From positions 248,001 through 312,000 of the forward strand of contig CAVSIZ010000001.1 in NCBI GenBank assembly GCA_963728125.1: DNA of 64,000 nucleotides, read 5' to 3'. The stretch is from CAWDCV01 sp963728125. Its GTDB lineage: Bacteria; Actinomycetota; Actinomycetes; CAWDCV01. The position numbers and the translations under genes are program-made. Shown piece by piece: positions 39,732-51,440 of this stretch. Numbering within the stretch: the stretch's first letter is position 1; each line of letters begins with the position of its first letter. Below the pieces are notes generated by a model. The model saw only the letters and a program-made list of their open reading frames with translations. It searched no databases and had not been told where the DNA came from.

Positions 39732-41279
39732 TCACCGTACGAAGATGTCGGCCCGGCCGGCCAGGTCGAGCAACGGCTGGGGCAGGATGCCGAGCACGAC
39801 AGTGACGGCAACCGCACCAGCCAGCGCCACGGTCGTGAACGGGCTCGGAATCACGACGGTCGGTCCGTCGCTCGACGGCTCGGAGAAGAACATCAGCACG
39901 ATCACGCGGACATAGAAGAACGCCGCGATCACGCTCGAGATCAGGCCCACGATGACGACCGGCGTCGCACCGCCCTCGATGGCCGCGACGAAGACGGCGT
40001 ACTTGCCGAAGAAGCCGCTGGTGAGCGGAATCCCGGCGAGCGCAAGCAGGAACAGCGCGAACATGCCGGCGACGAGGGGTGAGCGACGGCCGAGGCCCGC
40101 CCACCGGGACAGGTGTGTCGCCTCGCCGCCCTGATCGCGGACGAGCGTGACCACACCGAACGCGCCAATCGTCGTGACGCCGTAGACGAACAGGTAGAAC
40201 ATCGAGCCGGCGAGTCCGGCCTCGCTGGTCGCGATCACGCCGGTCAGGATGAAACCCGCGTGCGCGATGGACGAGTACGCCAGCATGCGCTTGACGTCGG
40301 TCTGCGTGAGCGCGATCACCGAACCCAGCACCATCGTGAGAATGGCGACGGCCCACATCATCGGCCGCCAGTCCCAGCGAGCACCGCCGAGCGCGACGTA
40401 GAAGACACGCAGCAACGCGCCGAACGCCGCCACCTTCGTGCACGCCGCCATGAACGCAGTGATCGGCGTCGGAGCGCCCTGGTAGACGTCCGGCGTCCAG
40501 GAGTGGAACGGGACGGCACCGACCTTGAAGAGCAACCCAACAGCAGCCAGTGCAGTGCCCGCGAGCAGGAGTGGGTCTGCCCCAGCGCTGGATGAGACGG
40601 CATCGGCAATGCCGCCGAGCTGCACGGTTCCCGCGTAGCCATAAAGCAGCGCAATCCCGTAGAGAAAGAATGCCGACGAGAACGCGCCCAGCAAGAAGTA
40701 CTTCAGCGCCGCTTCCTGAGACAGCAGGCGCCGCCGCCGGGCCAGACCGCACAACAAGTACAGCGGCAACGACAGCACCTCGAGCGCGATGAACATTGTC
40801 AGCAGGTCGTTGGACGCCGGGAAGATGAGCATGCCGCCGACCGCGAACATCGTCAGAGGGAAGACCTCGGTCTGGGTGACACCGGCCGTCGTCACCGCAC
40901 GCTCGGCTTCGGATCCCGGCACCGTCGACGCCGATGCTGCAAATGCATCGACGCCGTCGAGTTGGTTCTCGGCGATCAGCAGCAGGCTCGGGATGGCGAG
41001 CACCAGGATCGTGCCCTGCATGAACAGTGCCGGCCCGTCGATGGCCAACGCCCCCTGCGCGGCGTCGATGTTGGTGCCCGCAAGTAGCACGACGGCGATG
41101 AAAGCAGCAACGAGGCCGACAAGGGCTACCGCGAGCTGCACATTGCGTCGCGACGACCGTGGGACGAAGGCGTCGACGAGCACGCCGACGACCGCGGCGC
41201 CGAGCACGATGAGGATCGGCGAGATCTGCGCGTACTCGATGCTCGGCGCGTTGATCGTGACCTGGGCGAGCGTCTTCAC
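39732..41279 (-). CDS. nuoN: NADH-quinone oxidoreductase subunit N
   Basis: A 515-residue antiporter-like subunit with LEVLSLPLYLLCGLARRRRL (helix-5 Glu), FKVGAVPFHSWTPDVYQGAP with the helix-7 Lys, LTQTDVKRMLAYSSIAHAGF and PLTSGFFGKYAVF. A Ser/Ala/Glu-rich hydrophilic loop near residues 112-135 separates the first helices. It overlaps nuoM by 4 bp and is the last structural gene of the canonical operon. Confidence 0.94.
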   Translation of the reverse strand: MKTLAQVTINAPSIEYAQISPILIVLGAAVVGVLVDAFVPRSSRRNVQLAVALVGLVAAFIAVVLLAGTNIDAAQGALAIDGPALFMQGTILVLAIPSLLLIAENQLDGVDAFAASASTVPGSEAERAVTTAGVTQTEVFPLTMFAVGGMLIFPASNDLLTMFIALEVLSLPLYLLCGLARRRRLLSQEAALKYFLLGAFSSAFFLYGIALLYGYAGTVQLGGIADAVSSSAGADPLLLAGTALAAVGLLFKVGAVPFHSWTPDVYQGAPTPITAFMAACTKVAAFGALLRVFYVALGGARWDWRPMMWAVAILTMVLGSVIALTQTDVKRMLAYSSIAHAGFILTGVIATSEAGLAGSMFYLFVYGVTTIGAFGVVTLVRDQGGEATHLSRWAGLGRRSPLVAGMFALFLLALAGIPLTSGFFGKYAVFVAAIEGGATPVVIVGLISSVIAAFFYVRVIVLMFFSEPSSDGPTVVIPSPFTTVALAGAVAVTVVLGILPQPLLDLAGRADIFVR

Positions 41280-42811
41280 TCCGCCGTCCCCTCTGCGCTC
41301 ACGGGCACCGGCGGCTCCGGATCGGTAGCGCCGACCTGTTCCATCGTTCGCTCCGTGGCCGGGGTGATGACGTCAAGCAGCGGCGCCGGGAAGAATCCGA
41401 GCGCCACGATGATCGCGAGCAGTGGCGCGACGACCCACGCTTCACGCGCGCCAAAGTCGCGGATGCCTTCGTTGCCCTCCTTCACCGGGCCGGTCATCAT
41501 CCGCTGATACATGAACAGGATGTAGACGGCTGCCAGCACGATGCCGACCGTCGCAAGGACCGCAGCGACCTGGTAGCGGGTAAATGTCCCGACGAGGACG
41601 AGGAACTCCGACACAAAGCTCGACAACCCCGGCAGCGCCAGCGACGACAGGCCCGCCACCAGCATCGTGCCGGCAAGAATCGGTGCCACCTTCTGTACAC
41701 CGCCGTAGTCGTCGATGAGACGAGACTTGCCACGGGTGATGAGGAAGCCAGCGATGAGGAACAGCGCAGCGGTGGAGAATCCGTGGTTGACCATGTACAG
41801 CGTCGAGCCCGCCTGACCCTGGTTCGTCAGTGCGAAGATGCCGAGCGCAATGAAGCCGAAGTGCGACACCGACGTATAGGCGATCAACCGTTTCATGTCC
41901 GTCTGCCCGATCGCGAGCAGCGCCCCGTACAGGATCCCGATCACGCACAAGGTCAGCACTGTTGGCGTGAAGTAGCGCGTCGCCTCGGGAAACAGCGGCA
42001 GGCAGTAACGCAGCATGCCGAACGTGCCAACCTTGTCGAGCACGCCGACCAGGAGCACGGCGCCGGCCGGCGTGGATTCCGCCGCCGCGTCGGGAAGCCA
42101 GGTGTGGAACGGAAACAGCGGTGCCTTGATGGCGAAGGCAAAGAAGAAGCCGAGGAACAGCCAGCGTTCCGTCGTCTCGCTGATCTCGACACCGAGCAGG
42201 TCGGTGAACAGGAACGTGCCGCCAACGACGTACAGCCCGATGACGGCAGCGAGCATGACGAGGCCGCCGAGCAGGCTGTAGAGCAGGAACTTCACCGCGG
42301 CGTACGACCGTTGCGGGCCGCCGTAGCTGCCGATGAGGAAGTACATCGGGATCAGCATGGCCTCGAAGAACACGTAGAACAGGAAGACGTCTGTTGCCGC
42401 AAAGACGCCGATGATCATGGTCTCGAGGACGAGGATGAGCGCGAAGTAGGTGTTCACGCTTCGCCGCGAACCTCCCTCTTCGACGTCTGACCAGCCGGCG
42501 AGCATGCATACCGGAACGAGCACCGCCGCCAGCGCGATGAGGACGAGGGAGATGCCGTCGACGCCGAGGGCGTAGGACACGCCGAAGCTTGGGATCCAGT
42601 CGTACTGCTCGACGAACTGAAACTGCTCGTCGCCCGCGGAGCCGGGCTCGAAGCGCGCCGCGAGCAGGATCGTCAGCACCAGCGTCACGAGCGCGAACGC
42701 AATGGCCACCTGCTTGGCCAGCAGCGGTCGCGCCCGCGGCAGCGCGGCGACGATCACCGCACCGATCAGCGGGATGGCGCCCAGCATCGTCAGCCAAGGA
42801 AAGGAGTTCAC
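41276..42811 (-). CDS. nuoM: NADH-quinone oxidoreductase subunit M
   Basis: The 511-residue subunit has YALGVDGISLVLIALAAVLV, FEAMLIPMYFLIGSYGGPQR, AIKAPLFPFHTWLPDAAAES and IGQTDMKRLIAYTSVSHFGF. GTG 42811 overlaps the nuoL C-terminal-frame stop (GTGA at 42808-42811). The frame continues open upstream into nuoL only because nuoL is frameshifted; no NuoL-NuoM fusion protein is implied. The C-terminal tail is acidic (EPPVPVSAEGTAE). Confidence 0.92.
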   Translation of the reverse strand: MNSFPWLTMLGAIPLIGAVIVAALPRARPLLAKQVAIAFALVTLVLTILLAARFEPGSAGDEQFQFVEQYDWIPSFGVSYALGVDGISLVLIALAAVLVPVCMLAGWSDVEEGGSRRSVNTYFALILVLETMIIGVFAATDVFLFYVFFEAMLIPMYFLIGSYGGPQRSYAAVKFLLYSLLGGLVMLAAVIGLYVVGGTFLFTDLLGVEISETTERWLFLGFFFAFAIKAPLFPFHTWLPDAAAESTPAGAVLLVGVLDKVGTFGMLRYCLPLFPEATRYFTPTVLTLCVIGILYGALLAIGQTDMKRLIAYTSVSHFGFIALGIFALTNQGQAGSTLYMVNHGFSTAALFLIAGFLITRGKSRLIDDYGGVQKVAPILAGTMLVAGLSSLALPGLSSFVSEFLVLVGTFTRYQVAAVLATVGIVLAAVYILFMYQRMMTGPVKEGNEGIRDFGAREAWVVAPLLAIIVALGFFPAPLLDVITPATERTMEQVGATDPEPPVPVSAEGTAE

Positions 42812-44713
42812 GACAGCCTCACCAGTAGCAGAGCGACCACGACGATGGCGGCGCCACCGAACATCGACAGGGCGTACGACCGGACGAATCCGGTCTGCCA
42901 TCGGCGGATCCGTCCGGAGGAGCCGCCGAACATGGCGGCCAGGCCGTTGACGGCACCGTCGACACCGCGGTTGTCGAAGTAGACCAGTGACCGGGTGAGG
43001 TACTGCCCGGGCACCATCACGCCCTCCTCGTTGATGACGTCTCCGTAGAGGTCCTTGCGGGCGGCCACAGTGACCTGCGACACGGCCACCGGCGCCTCGT
43101 CCGGTATCGGGCGTCGACCGAAGAACGCGTAGGCGATGGCCATCCCCAAGAAGACGAGCGCGAGCACGAGAAGGCTGATCGTCCACGCCGGCACCGGCAG
43201 CTCGTGCTCCTCCTCGCCCACGACCGGCTCGAGGAAGGAGATGAGGCCATTGCCGATGAACCGCAAGGCGCCGAATGAGTGACAGCACAGCCAGGACGAT
43301 CATTGGGCCGATCATGACGGGCGGCGACTCATGCGGATGGACGCCCTCGCGCCATCGTCGCTCGCCGAAGAAGGTCATCAGCATCAGTCGGGTCATGTAG
43401 AACGCCGTGATGCCCGCGCCGATCATGGCCACGAGGCCGAGCCAGATGTTGTCGGCAAGTGCCGCTTCGATGATGCGGTCCTTGGAGAAGAAGCCGTCGA
43501 ACGGTGGAATGCCGATGATGGCGAGATAACCCATGGTGAACGTGATGAACGTGACGGGCATCGCCGATCGCAAGCCGCCGTAGTGCCGCATGTTCACGTC
43601 ATCGTTCATGCCGTGCATGACCGAGCCGGCACCGAGGAACATGTTGGCCTTGAAGAAGCCGTGCATCAGCAGGTGGAAGATCGCGAGCGCGTATCCGGCC
43701 GGGCCGAGTCCTGCCGCCAGCACCATGTAGCCGATCTGGCTCATCGTCGAGCCGGCCAGGACCTTCTTGATGTCGTCCTTCGCGCACCCGATAATCGCGC
43801 CGACGAGCAGCGTCACGGCGCCCACGACGGCGACGGCGACGAGCGCGATCGGTGCAGCGTTGAAGATGGCATTGGAGCGAGTGATCAGGTAGACGCCCGC
43901 GGTCACCATGGTTGCGGCGTGGATGAGCGCCGACACCGGCGTCGGACCCTCCATCGCATCGAGCAACCACGACTGCAGCGGTACCTGAGCTGACTTGCCG
44001 CATGCGGCGAGCAGGAGAAGCAGACCAACCGCGGTCATCGCGCCTTCGGTGGCCTCCGGTGCGCCTTCGAACACGCCGAGAAAGTTCGTCGCACCGAACG
44101 TCGCGAACATCACCATGATCGCCAGCGACATGCCGACGTCGCCGACGCGGTTGACGACGAACGCCTTCTTCGCCGCCGTCGCGGCACTCGGCTTGTAGTA
44201 CCAGAAGCCGATCAGCAGGTACGACGCCAGGCCGACGCCCTCCCAGCCGACGTACAGCACGAGGTAGTCGTTTGCGATGACGAGCAGCAGCATCGCGGCA
44301 ATGAACAGGTTCATGTACGCGAAGAAGCGCCGGCGATCGGGGTCGTGCGCCATGTATCCGATGGAATAGATGTGGATCAACGATCCCACGCCGGTGATGA
44401 GCAGCACGAAGACGATCGAGAGCTGGTCGATCAGCGTCCCGAACTCGACCTGGAAGTCCGCGACCGGCACCCAGGTGAAGATGTTGTCCGTGAACGCGCG
44501 CTCCTCGCCCGGATGCCCGAGCATCGAGAAGAGCATCGCCGCGCCGAGCACGAACGAGGCGACCGGTGCGGCTACCCCGAGCAGGTGTCCCCAACTGTTC
44601 GACCGTCGACCGGCGAGGAGCAGGATCCCCGCTGATACCAGCGGAATGGCGACGAGCAGCCAGGCCTGCGTGAAGATGCCGGTCGCTGCCTGCACCTCTC
44701 CCATTGCATCCAC
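42808..44713 (-). pseudogene. nuoL: NADH-quinone oxidoreductase subunit L, broken by a single-base insertion
   Basis: The first 479 or so codons encode a normal NuoL: IHIYSIGYMAHDPDRRRFFA, YVGWEGVGLASYLLIGFWYY, CGKSAQVPLQSWLLDAMEGP and GIPPFDGFFSKDR. At about 43276 an extra base (T on the plus strand) shifts the frame. The remaining 155 codons in the new frame continue correctly from LFGALRFIGNG through the long amphipathic helix to the final transmembrane helix (FGGAAIVVVALLLVRLS). Total length of 1906 bp is 3n+1, exactly one base too many. Start is GTG 44713, or ATG 44704. Intact flanking genes and perfect restoration point to a sequence error or a recent mutation. Confidence 0.88.
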
Positions 44714-44716
44714 CCG

Positions 44717-45016
44717 TCAGTACTTGAGCAGGTTCGCGTCGTCGACCGACGCCGTCCTGCGGGTGCGGAAGATGGTCATGATGATGGCGAGCCCGATGAC
44801 GACTTCGGCGGCAGCGACCACCATCACGAAGAACGCGATGATCTGACCATCGAGATTGCCGTTGTTGCGTGCGAACGTGACGAACGCGAGGTTAGCGGCG
44901 TTCAGCATGAGCTCGATGCACATGAAGACGACGATGGCGTTGCGTCGAATGAGAACGCCGGCCCCGCCCAGCGAGAACAGAATGGCTGACAGCACCACGT
45001 AGCCCGTGGGGCTCAT
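44717..45016 (-). CDS. nuoK: NADH-quinone oxidoreductase subunit K
   Basis: The 99-residue, three-helix subunit has GVLIRRNAIVVFMCIELMLNAANLAFVTF, in parts, with the helix-2 Glu, and VVAAAEVVIGLAIIMTIFRT with the helix-3 Glu. Length and spacing are standard. ATG 45016 overlaps nuoJ (ATGA) and the stop lies 3 bp before nuoL. Confidence 0.95.
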   Translation of the reverse strand: MSPTGYVVLSAILFSLGGAGVLIRRNAIVVFMCIELMLNAANLAFVTFARNNGNLDGQIIAFFVMVVAAAEVVIGLAIIMTIFRTRRTASVDDANLLKY

Positions 45017-45825
45017 GACAGCTCACTCTCTCGATGGCTGATGCCGCGCGGTTCAGAGTGGATCATGTCGGGGTCGTCGGGGATGGCTGGCTCGCCGTCG
45101 GTGTGCAGCGTTGTGGCCAACTGGGACGGCAACCGCCGCTCGTCCCCGCGACCGCGCAGCACTGCGTTGACCGACAGGTCCGACTGCGATCCGTCGGGCA
45201 GCAGCGCCGGCGTGTCGACTGCGTTGTGTCGCGCGTAGACGCCGGGGGCGGGTAGCGGCGTGACGATGCCGCCCCGCCGGAAGCGCTGTTCGGCCATCTC
45301 CCGCTGCGTCACCTTCGCGTGCAAGCGCTCGCGGAACGCGAGCACCATCGCGCCGACCGCTGCGGTGATCAGCAGCGCGCTGGTGAGCTCGAACGCGAAG
45401 ACGTAGCGGGTGAAGATGAGCCGCGCGATCCCCTCAACGTTGCCGTTGGCGTTGGCATTGGCGAGCCCCACCGGTGCGTACGTCACCCGTCCGACGACGG
45501 CGACGAGGAGGAAGGCGAACCCGAGCGCGCCGAGCAGGCTGGCGAAGCGCTGCCCGCGGATTGTCTCGACCAGCGAGTCGCTGGCGTCGACGCCAACGAT
45601 CATCAGGACGAACAGGAACAGCATCATGATGGCGCCGGTGTAGACGACGACCTGGACGATGCCGAGGAACACCGCTTCCTGCGCGATATAGAGAATCGCG
45701 AGGCAGATCATGGTGAGCGCGAGCCAAATGGCGCAGTGGACCGCCTTACGGCTGAGCAGCATGCCGACAGCGCCGAGAACCGACAGCGGCGCGAGGAGCC
45801 AGAAGACGATCGCCTCTCCGTTCAC
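45013..45825 (-). CDS. nuoJ: NADH-quinone oxidoreductase subunit J, with long C-terminal extension
   Basis: A 270-residue subunit. The five-helix core includes VHCAIWLALTMICLAILYIA and GIVQVVVYTGAIMMLFLFVL. A loop with a short asparagine-alanine run (LANANANGNVEG, about residue 120) precedes the last helix pair. Residues 170-270 form a hydrophilic tail typical of actinobacterial NuoJ. GTG 45825 overlaps nuoI by 4 bp. It is nearly 100 residues longer than nuoJ2. Confidence 0.93.
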   Translation of the reverse strand: MNGEAIVFWLLAPLSVLGAVGMLLSRKAVHCAIWLALTMICLAILYIAQEAVFLGIVQVVVYTGAIMMLFLFVLMIVGVDASDSLVETIRGQRFASLLGALGFAFLLVAVVGRVTYAPVGLANANANGNVEGIARLIFTRYVFAFELTSALLITAAVGAMVLAFRERLHAKVTQREMAEQRFRRGGIVTPLPAPGVYARHNAVDTPALLPDGSQSDLSVNAVLRGRGDERRLPSQLATTLHTDGEPAIPDDPDMIHSEPRGISHRESELS

Positions 45826-46361
45826 CGCGTCGACTCCTCTGCGGCGCGCAGGAGATCCGGCGCCGCGTGCGTAACGGCGCCCTCGTAGTAATCGGTCTCC
45901 GTCGTCCCGGGGTACATCGGATGCGGCGCGGCGACCATGCCGGACTGGAGGGGCGCGAGCAGGTCTTGCTTCTCGTAGATGAGCTTCGCGCGCGAGTCGT
46001 CGGCAAGCTCGTACTCATTCGACATCGTCAGCGCCCGGGTGGGGCACGCCTCGATGCATAAGCCGCAGAAGATGCAGCGGAGGTAGTTGATTTGGTACAC
46101 GCGCCCGTAGCGCTCCCCCGGTGAGTACCGCTCCTCAGGGGTGTTGTCGGCGCCCTCGACGTAGATCGCGTCGGCCGGGCACGCCCACGCGCACAGCTCG
46201 CAGCCGATGCACTTCTCCAGCCCGTCCGGATGACGATTCAGCAGATGCCGGCCGTGGAAGCGCGGCGCCGTCGGTCTCTTGTCCTCGGGGTACTGCTCCG
46301 TCACGACCTTCTTGAACATCGTCGCGAAGGTCACGCCGAACCCCTTGACGGGCTCAAACAC
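45822..46361 (-). CDS. nuoI: NADH-quinone oxidoreductase subunit I (two [4Fe-4S])
   Basis: The 179-residue 8Fe subunit has CIGCELCAWACP (Cys51, 54, 57, 61) and CIFCGLCIEACP, the ligands of N6a and N6b, and the RYGRVYQINYLRC segment between them. GTG 46361 gives the conserved start FEPVKGFGVTFATMFKK and overlaps the nuoH end by 8 bp; upstream in-frame sequence is inside nuoH and not conserved. Confidence 0.94.
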   Translation of the reverse strand: MFEPVKGFGVTFATMFKKVVTEQYPEDKRPTAPRFHGRHLLNRHPDGLEKCIGCELCAWACPADAIYVEGADNTPEERYSPGERYGRVYQINYLRCIFCGLCIEACPTRALTMSNEYELADDSRAKLIYEKQDLLAPLQSGMVAAPHPMYPGTTETDYYEGAVTHAAPDLLRAAEESTR

Positions 46362-47679
46362 CGACGTCCTCCTCCTGCTGGCTCGCAAGGGTTCGCCTGG
46401 GCGGCCCTCCGGTAGGCATCGTCTGGCCCGGCAGCGGCGGCACAGGATAGCCACCGGCCATCGGGTCGAATGCTTCGGGCTCCACCTCGGCTTCGAGGTC
46501 CTCATCGGGCCTACGTCGCTGTGTGAAGCTGCCGATCAGCGCGAAGACGCCGACCGCGACGAGCAGGCCGGCCGCGATGACGAGGATGTTGTTGGTCGTG
46601 ATGAGCGCCTCGTCGCGCAGCACTCGAATGGTCGAGACGAGCAGGATCCACAGCAGCGAGATCGGGATGAGCACCTTCCACCCGAGCGCCATGAACTGGT
46701 CGTAGCGGTACCGAGGCAGCGTCCCGCGCAGCCAGATGAAGAAGAAGATGAAGAGCATGAGCTTGCCGAGCCACCACAGCAGCGGCCACCAGCCGCTGTT
46801 AGCGCCGTCCCACAGCGAGATCGGGAACGGTGCCCTCCAACCGCCGAGGAACATCGTGGTCGCCAGCGCGCTGACCGTCACCATGTTCACGTACTCCGCG
46901 AGGAAGAACAGCGCGAACTTCAGTGAGGAGTACTCCGTGTGGAAGCCGCCGACCAGCTCGCCTTCGGCCTCCGGTAGGTCGAAGGGTGCCCGGTTCGTTT
47001 CTCCCACCATGGCCGTGACGTAGATGAGGAACGACGGAATCAAGGGAATGACGAACCACAGGCTCGTCTGCGCCTCGACGATCTGCGACGTCGACATAGA
47101 CCCGGCGTAGAGGAATACCGCGACAAACGACAGGCCCATCGCGATCTCGTACGAGATCATCTGCGCCGACGAACGCAGCCCACCGAGCAGGGGGTACGTG
47201 GAGCCGCTCGCCCAGCCGGCCAGAACGATGCCGTAGATGCCGATCGACGCCACCGCAAGGACGAACAGCACACCGACGGGCAAATCCGTCAGCTGCAGTG
47301 GCGTGAGGGTGCCGAAGATGGACACCACGGGACCGAACGGGATGACGGCAAAGGCAAGGAACGCGCACGTCGTCGCAATGATCGGCGCAAGCCAGAACAC
47401 CGCGATGTCGGCGGTCTTCGGGACGATGTCCTCCTTGAGCGCCAGCTTGACGCCGTCGGCGAGCGACTGCAGCAACCCCTGCGGGCCGAGGCGGTTCGGG
47501 CCGATGCGCTGCTGCATGCGCGCGACGACGCGCCGCTCGAACCAGATGTTGAACAGCGTCAGCACGACGAGGATGACGAAGACGCCGACGGCCTTGAGCA
47601 GGATGAGCCACCAGGGGTCGCGGCCGAAGATGGACAGATCCTCCTGCGCCTGCGCGAGCAGCATCGCGTTCATGGTCAC
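46354..47679 (-). CDS. nuoH: NADH-quinone oxidoreductase subunit H
   Basis: The 441-residue subunit has the NuoH blocks FERRVVARMQQRIGPNRLGP, LLQSLADGVKLALKEDIVP, GWASGSTYPLLGGLRSSAQM and VGETNRAPFDLPEAEGELVG followed by FHTEYSSLKFALFFLAEYVN. It ends in a Pro/Glu-rich cytoplasmic tail of about 50 residues. GTG 47679 overlaps the nuoG stop (GTGA) and has GGAGG seven bases upstream, so it is preferred to ATG 47673. Confidence 0.94.
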   Translation of the reverse strand: MTMNAMLLAQAQEDLSIFGRDPWWLILLKAVGVFVILVVLTLFNIWFERRVVARMQQRIGPNRLGPQGLLQSLADGVKLALKEDIVPKTADIAVFWLAPIIATTCAFLAFAVIPFGPVVSIFGTLTPLQLTDLPVGVLFVLAVASIGIYGIVLAGWASGSTYPLLGGLRSSAQMISYEIAMGLSFVAVFLYAGSMSTSQIVEAQTSLWFVIPLIPSFLIYVTAMVGETNRAPFDLPEAEGELVGGFHTEYSSLKFALFFLAEYVNMVTVSALATTMFLGGWRAPFPISLWDGANSGWWPLLWWLGKLMLFIFFFIWLRGTLPRYRYDQFMALGWKVLIPISLLWILLVSTIRVLRDEALITTNNILVIAAGLLVAVGVFALIGSFTQRRRPDEDLEAEVEPEAFDPMAGGYPVPPLPGQTMPTGGPPRRTLASQQEEDVGV

Positions 47680-50060
47680 CTCGATTCCTCCGCATCGATC
47701 CACACCATGTCGCCGGCAGCGACACCGAGATCGCGGTGCACCGCGCAACCCCGCGCGTTGGCCGGCAGCCACACGGCATCGTCGACCATGGAGTGGGTGA
47801 CGACGAGCGGCAGGGTGACCGACCCGCGGGTGCTGCTGACCGTGACCAACGCCCGATCGGTCGCGCCGACACGCGCCGCGGTGGCGACGGACATGCGCGC
47901 AACCGGCCGCCGTGCCGTCCCCGCGAGGTGCTCCTCGTTGTCCTGCATTCGGCCGGCGTCGAGCAACTCATGCCACGTCGCCAGCACCACCTGTCCACGC
48001 TCGAGTGGTCGCCGCAGTCCCCCGGGAACGGACCGGAACTCCGGCCGCGCATCCGACCAGGGCTGGAGTGCGGCGATCTCACGGCGGGCCCGAGTGACGT
48101 CAGGAAGCCCGAGGTGAACATCCATCGCGTCGGCGAGCACGTGCAGGACCCGTACGTCCGGCATGGCCGGCAGCTCGGGCAGCGCAGCCTCGAACGGTCG
48201 CTGGCGGCCCTCCCAGTCGACGAACGTCCCGGCCTTCTCCACGACGGCGGCGACGGGAAGAACCACATCGGCGCGGTCGGTGACCGCTGACGACCGCAGC
48301 TCGAGGCTGACGAGGAACGGCACGGCATCGAGCGCCGCCAACGCTGCCGCCGGATCAGGCAGGTCATCCGGGTCGACACCGCCCACCAGCAACGCCCCGA
48401 GCTCGCCGCGGGATGCGGCCGCGAGGATCTCACCGGTGTCGCGTCCCGGTGCATCGGGCAGGACCGACACGCCCCAGGCTCGCGCCATCTCGGTCCGCGC
48501 CTCGGCATCGGAAACCGGGCGCCCACCCGGAAGCAACGTAGGCAGGGCACCTGCCTCGACGGCGCCGCGCTCACCCGCTCGGCGGGGTACCCAGCCCACA
48601 GTCGCGCCCACGGCATCGGCGAGCGACGCCACGGCAGACAGCGCTCCGCGGACCGTGGCCATCCGCTCCCCGACGAGGATCACGGTGCCGGATCCGCGTA
48701 CCAGCTCGGCCAGTTCATCGGTTCCCGAGCGCAGCGCTTCCAACGCGGTGGGCTCGGCACCGGGCAGCGTCGGCAGCAGCCGGCCCGACAGCTTCTGCAA
48801 GCCCCAGCTTGCGTACGGCGCGACCGCCAGCACGTTCATCCCGTGCCGGCGGACGGCCTTGCGCAGCCGGAGGAAGACGATCGGCGACTCCTCCTCAGGC
48901 TCGAACCCGACGAGGAGGACGGTCGAGGCGCGCTCGAGGTCGTCGTAGGTCGGACCCATCGGCTGACCGGCGACGTAGCGGGCGAGGAAGTCGGCCTCCT
49001 CCTCGCTGTACGGTCGCGCACGCATGTCGATGTCGTTGGTGCCGAGGGCGACCCGAGCGAATTTGGCGTAGCCGTAGGCGTCCTCGAGCGTCGCGCGTCC
49101 GCCAACGAGCACGCCGACGCTCCCGCGTGCAGCGGCCAGACCCCGAGCAGCGACGTCGAGCGCATCGGCCCACGACGTCGGGACGAGCGTTCCATCGTCT
49201 TCGCGGACCAGCGGAACAGTGAGGCGGTCCTGCGCCGTGGCGTACTGGAACGCCCAGCGCCCCTTGTCGCAGTTCCACTCCTCGTTGACCTCAGGATCGT
49301 CACCCGCGAGCCGGCGCATCACCTTGCCGCGGCGCCAGTCCGTACGCAGCGCGCAGCCGGACGCGCAGTGCTCGCACACCGTCGGTGTCGACACCAGATC
49401 GAAGGGGCGAGCCCGAAATCGGTATGCCGCACCGGTGAGCGCACCTACCGGGCAGATCTGCACGGTGTTGCCGGAGAAGTACGACTCGAAGGGTTCCTTC
49501 TCGTAGATGCCCACCTGCTGCAGCGCACCGCGTTCGAGCAACTCGATGAATGGGTCGCCGGCAATCTGCTGCGAGAAGCGCGTGCAGCGCGCGCACAACA
49601 CGCAGCGCTCACGGTCGAGGAGCACCTGCGACGAAATGTTGATCGGTTTGGGATAGGTGCGCTTGTTGTCGCGGAAACGCGACTCCGCGCGGCCGTTCGA
49701 CATTGCCTGGTTCTGCAGGGGGCACTCGCCGCCCTTGTCGCAGATCGGGCAGTCGAGCGGGTGGTTGATGAGCAGCAGCTCCATCACGCCCTGCTGCGCC
49801 TTGTCGGCGACCGGCGACGTGAGCTGGGTCTTGACGACCATGCCGTCGGTCACCGTCGTGGTGCACGAGGCGATGGGCTTGCGCTGGCCCTCGACCTCGA
49901 CCAGGCACTGCCGGCACGCACCGACCGGCTCCAGCAGCGGGTGGTCACAGAACCGCGGGATCTGGATGCCGATCAGTTCAGCGGCGCGGATGACGAGCGT
50001 GCCCTTCGGCACGGCGACCTCGAACCCGTCGATGGTGACGGTGATGAGGTCCTCAGCCAC
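47676..50060 (-). CDS. nuoG: NADH-quinone oxidoreductase subunit G; N-terminus possibly frame-displaced
   Basis: The 794-residue subunit has a [2Fe-2S] domain (Cys38, Cys49, Cys52, Cys66), the His-Cys motif of N5 (HPLDCPICDKGGECPLQNQAM), N4 (CVLCARC and later CPVGA), the extra N7 cluster CEHCASGCALRTDW, and a molybdopterin-oxidoreductase-like body. The annotated GTG 50060 leaves a 45-bp gap after nuoF. An ATG at 50106 shares its base with the nuoF TGA and would encode an actinobacterial-style leader (MTISTSPAASG), but it is one base out of frame. A single extra base between 50061 and 50105 would explain this. Confidence 0.92.
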   Translation of the reverse strand: MAEDLITVTIDGFEVAVPKGTLVIRAAELIGIQIPRFCDHPLLEPVGACRQCLVEVEGQRKPIASCTTTVTDGMVVKTQLTSPVADKAQQGVMELLLINHPLDCPICDKGGECPLQNQAMSNGRAESRFRDNKRTYPKPINISSQVLLDRERCVLCARCTRFSQQIAGDPFIELLERGALQQVGIYEKEPFESYFSGNTVQICPVGALTGAAYRFRARPFDLVSTPTVCEHCASGCALRTDWRRGKVMRRLAGDDPEVNEEWNCDKGRWAFQYATAQDRLTVPLVREDDGTLVPTSWADALDVAARGLAAARGSVGVLVGGRATLEDAYGYAKFARVALGTNDIDMRARPYSEEEADFLARYVAGQPMGPTYDDLERASTVLLVGFEPEEESPIVFLRLRKAVRRHGMNVLAVAPYASWGLQKLSGRLLPTLPGAEPTALEALRSGTDELAELVRGSGTVILVGERMATVRGALSAVASLADAVGATVGWVPRRAGERGAVEAGALPTLLPGGRPVSDAEARTEMARAWGVSVLPDAPGRDTGEILAAASRGELGALLVGGVDPDDLPDPAAALAALDAVPFLVSLELRSSAVTDRADVVLPVAAVVEKAGTFVDWEGRQRPFEAALPELPAMPDVRVLHVLADAMDVHLGLPDVTRARREIAALQPWSDARPEFRSVPGGLRRPLERGQVVLATWHELLDAGRMQDNEEHLAGTARRPVARMSVATAARVGATDRALVTVSSTRGSVTLPLVVTHSMVDDAVWLPANARGCAVHRDLGVAAGDMVWIDAEESR

Positions 50061-50105
50061 CTGAACTTGAGCGCCCGGATGCCGCCGGGCTCGTGCTGAT
50101 GGTCA

Positions 50106-51436
<1,331 letters not shown>

Positions 51437-51440
<4 letters not shown>

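Noticed and set aside
41276..44713. A 1145-codon open frame that looks like a NuoL-NuoM fusion protein
   Set aside because: The middle part is Arg/Gly-rich shadow sequence; the true NuoL C-terminus lies in another frame (42808-43266) after a one-base insertion, and NuoM has its own GTG with a 4-bp overlap.
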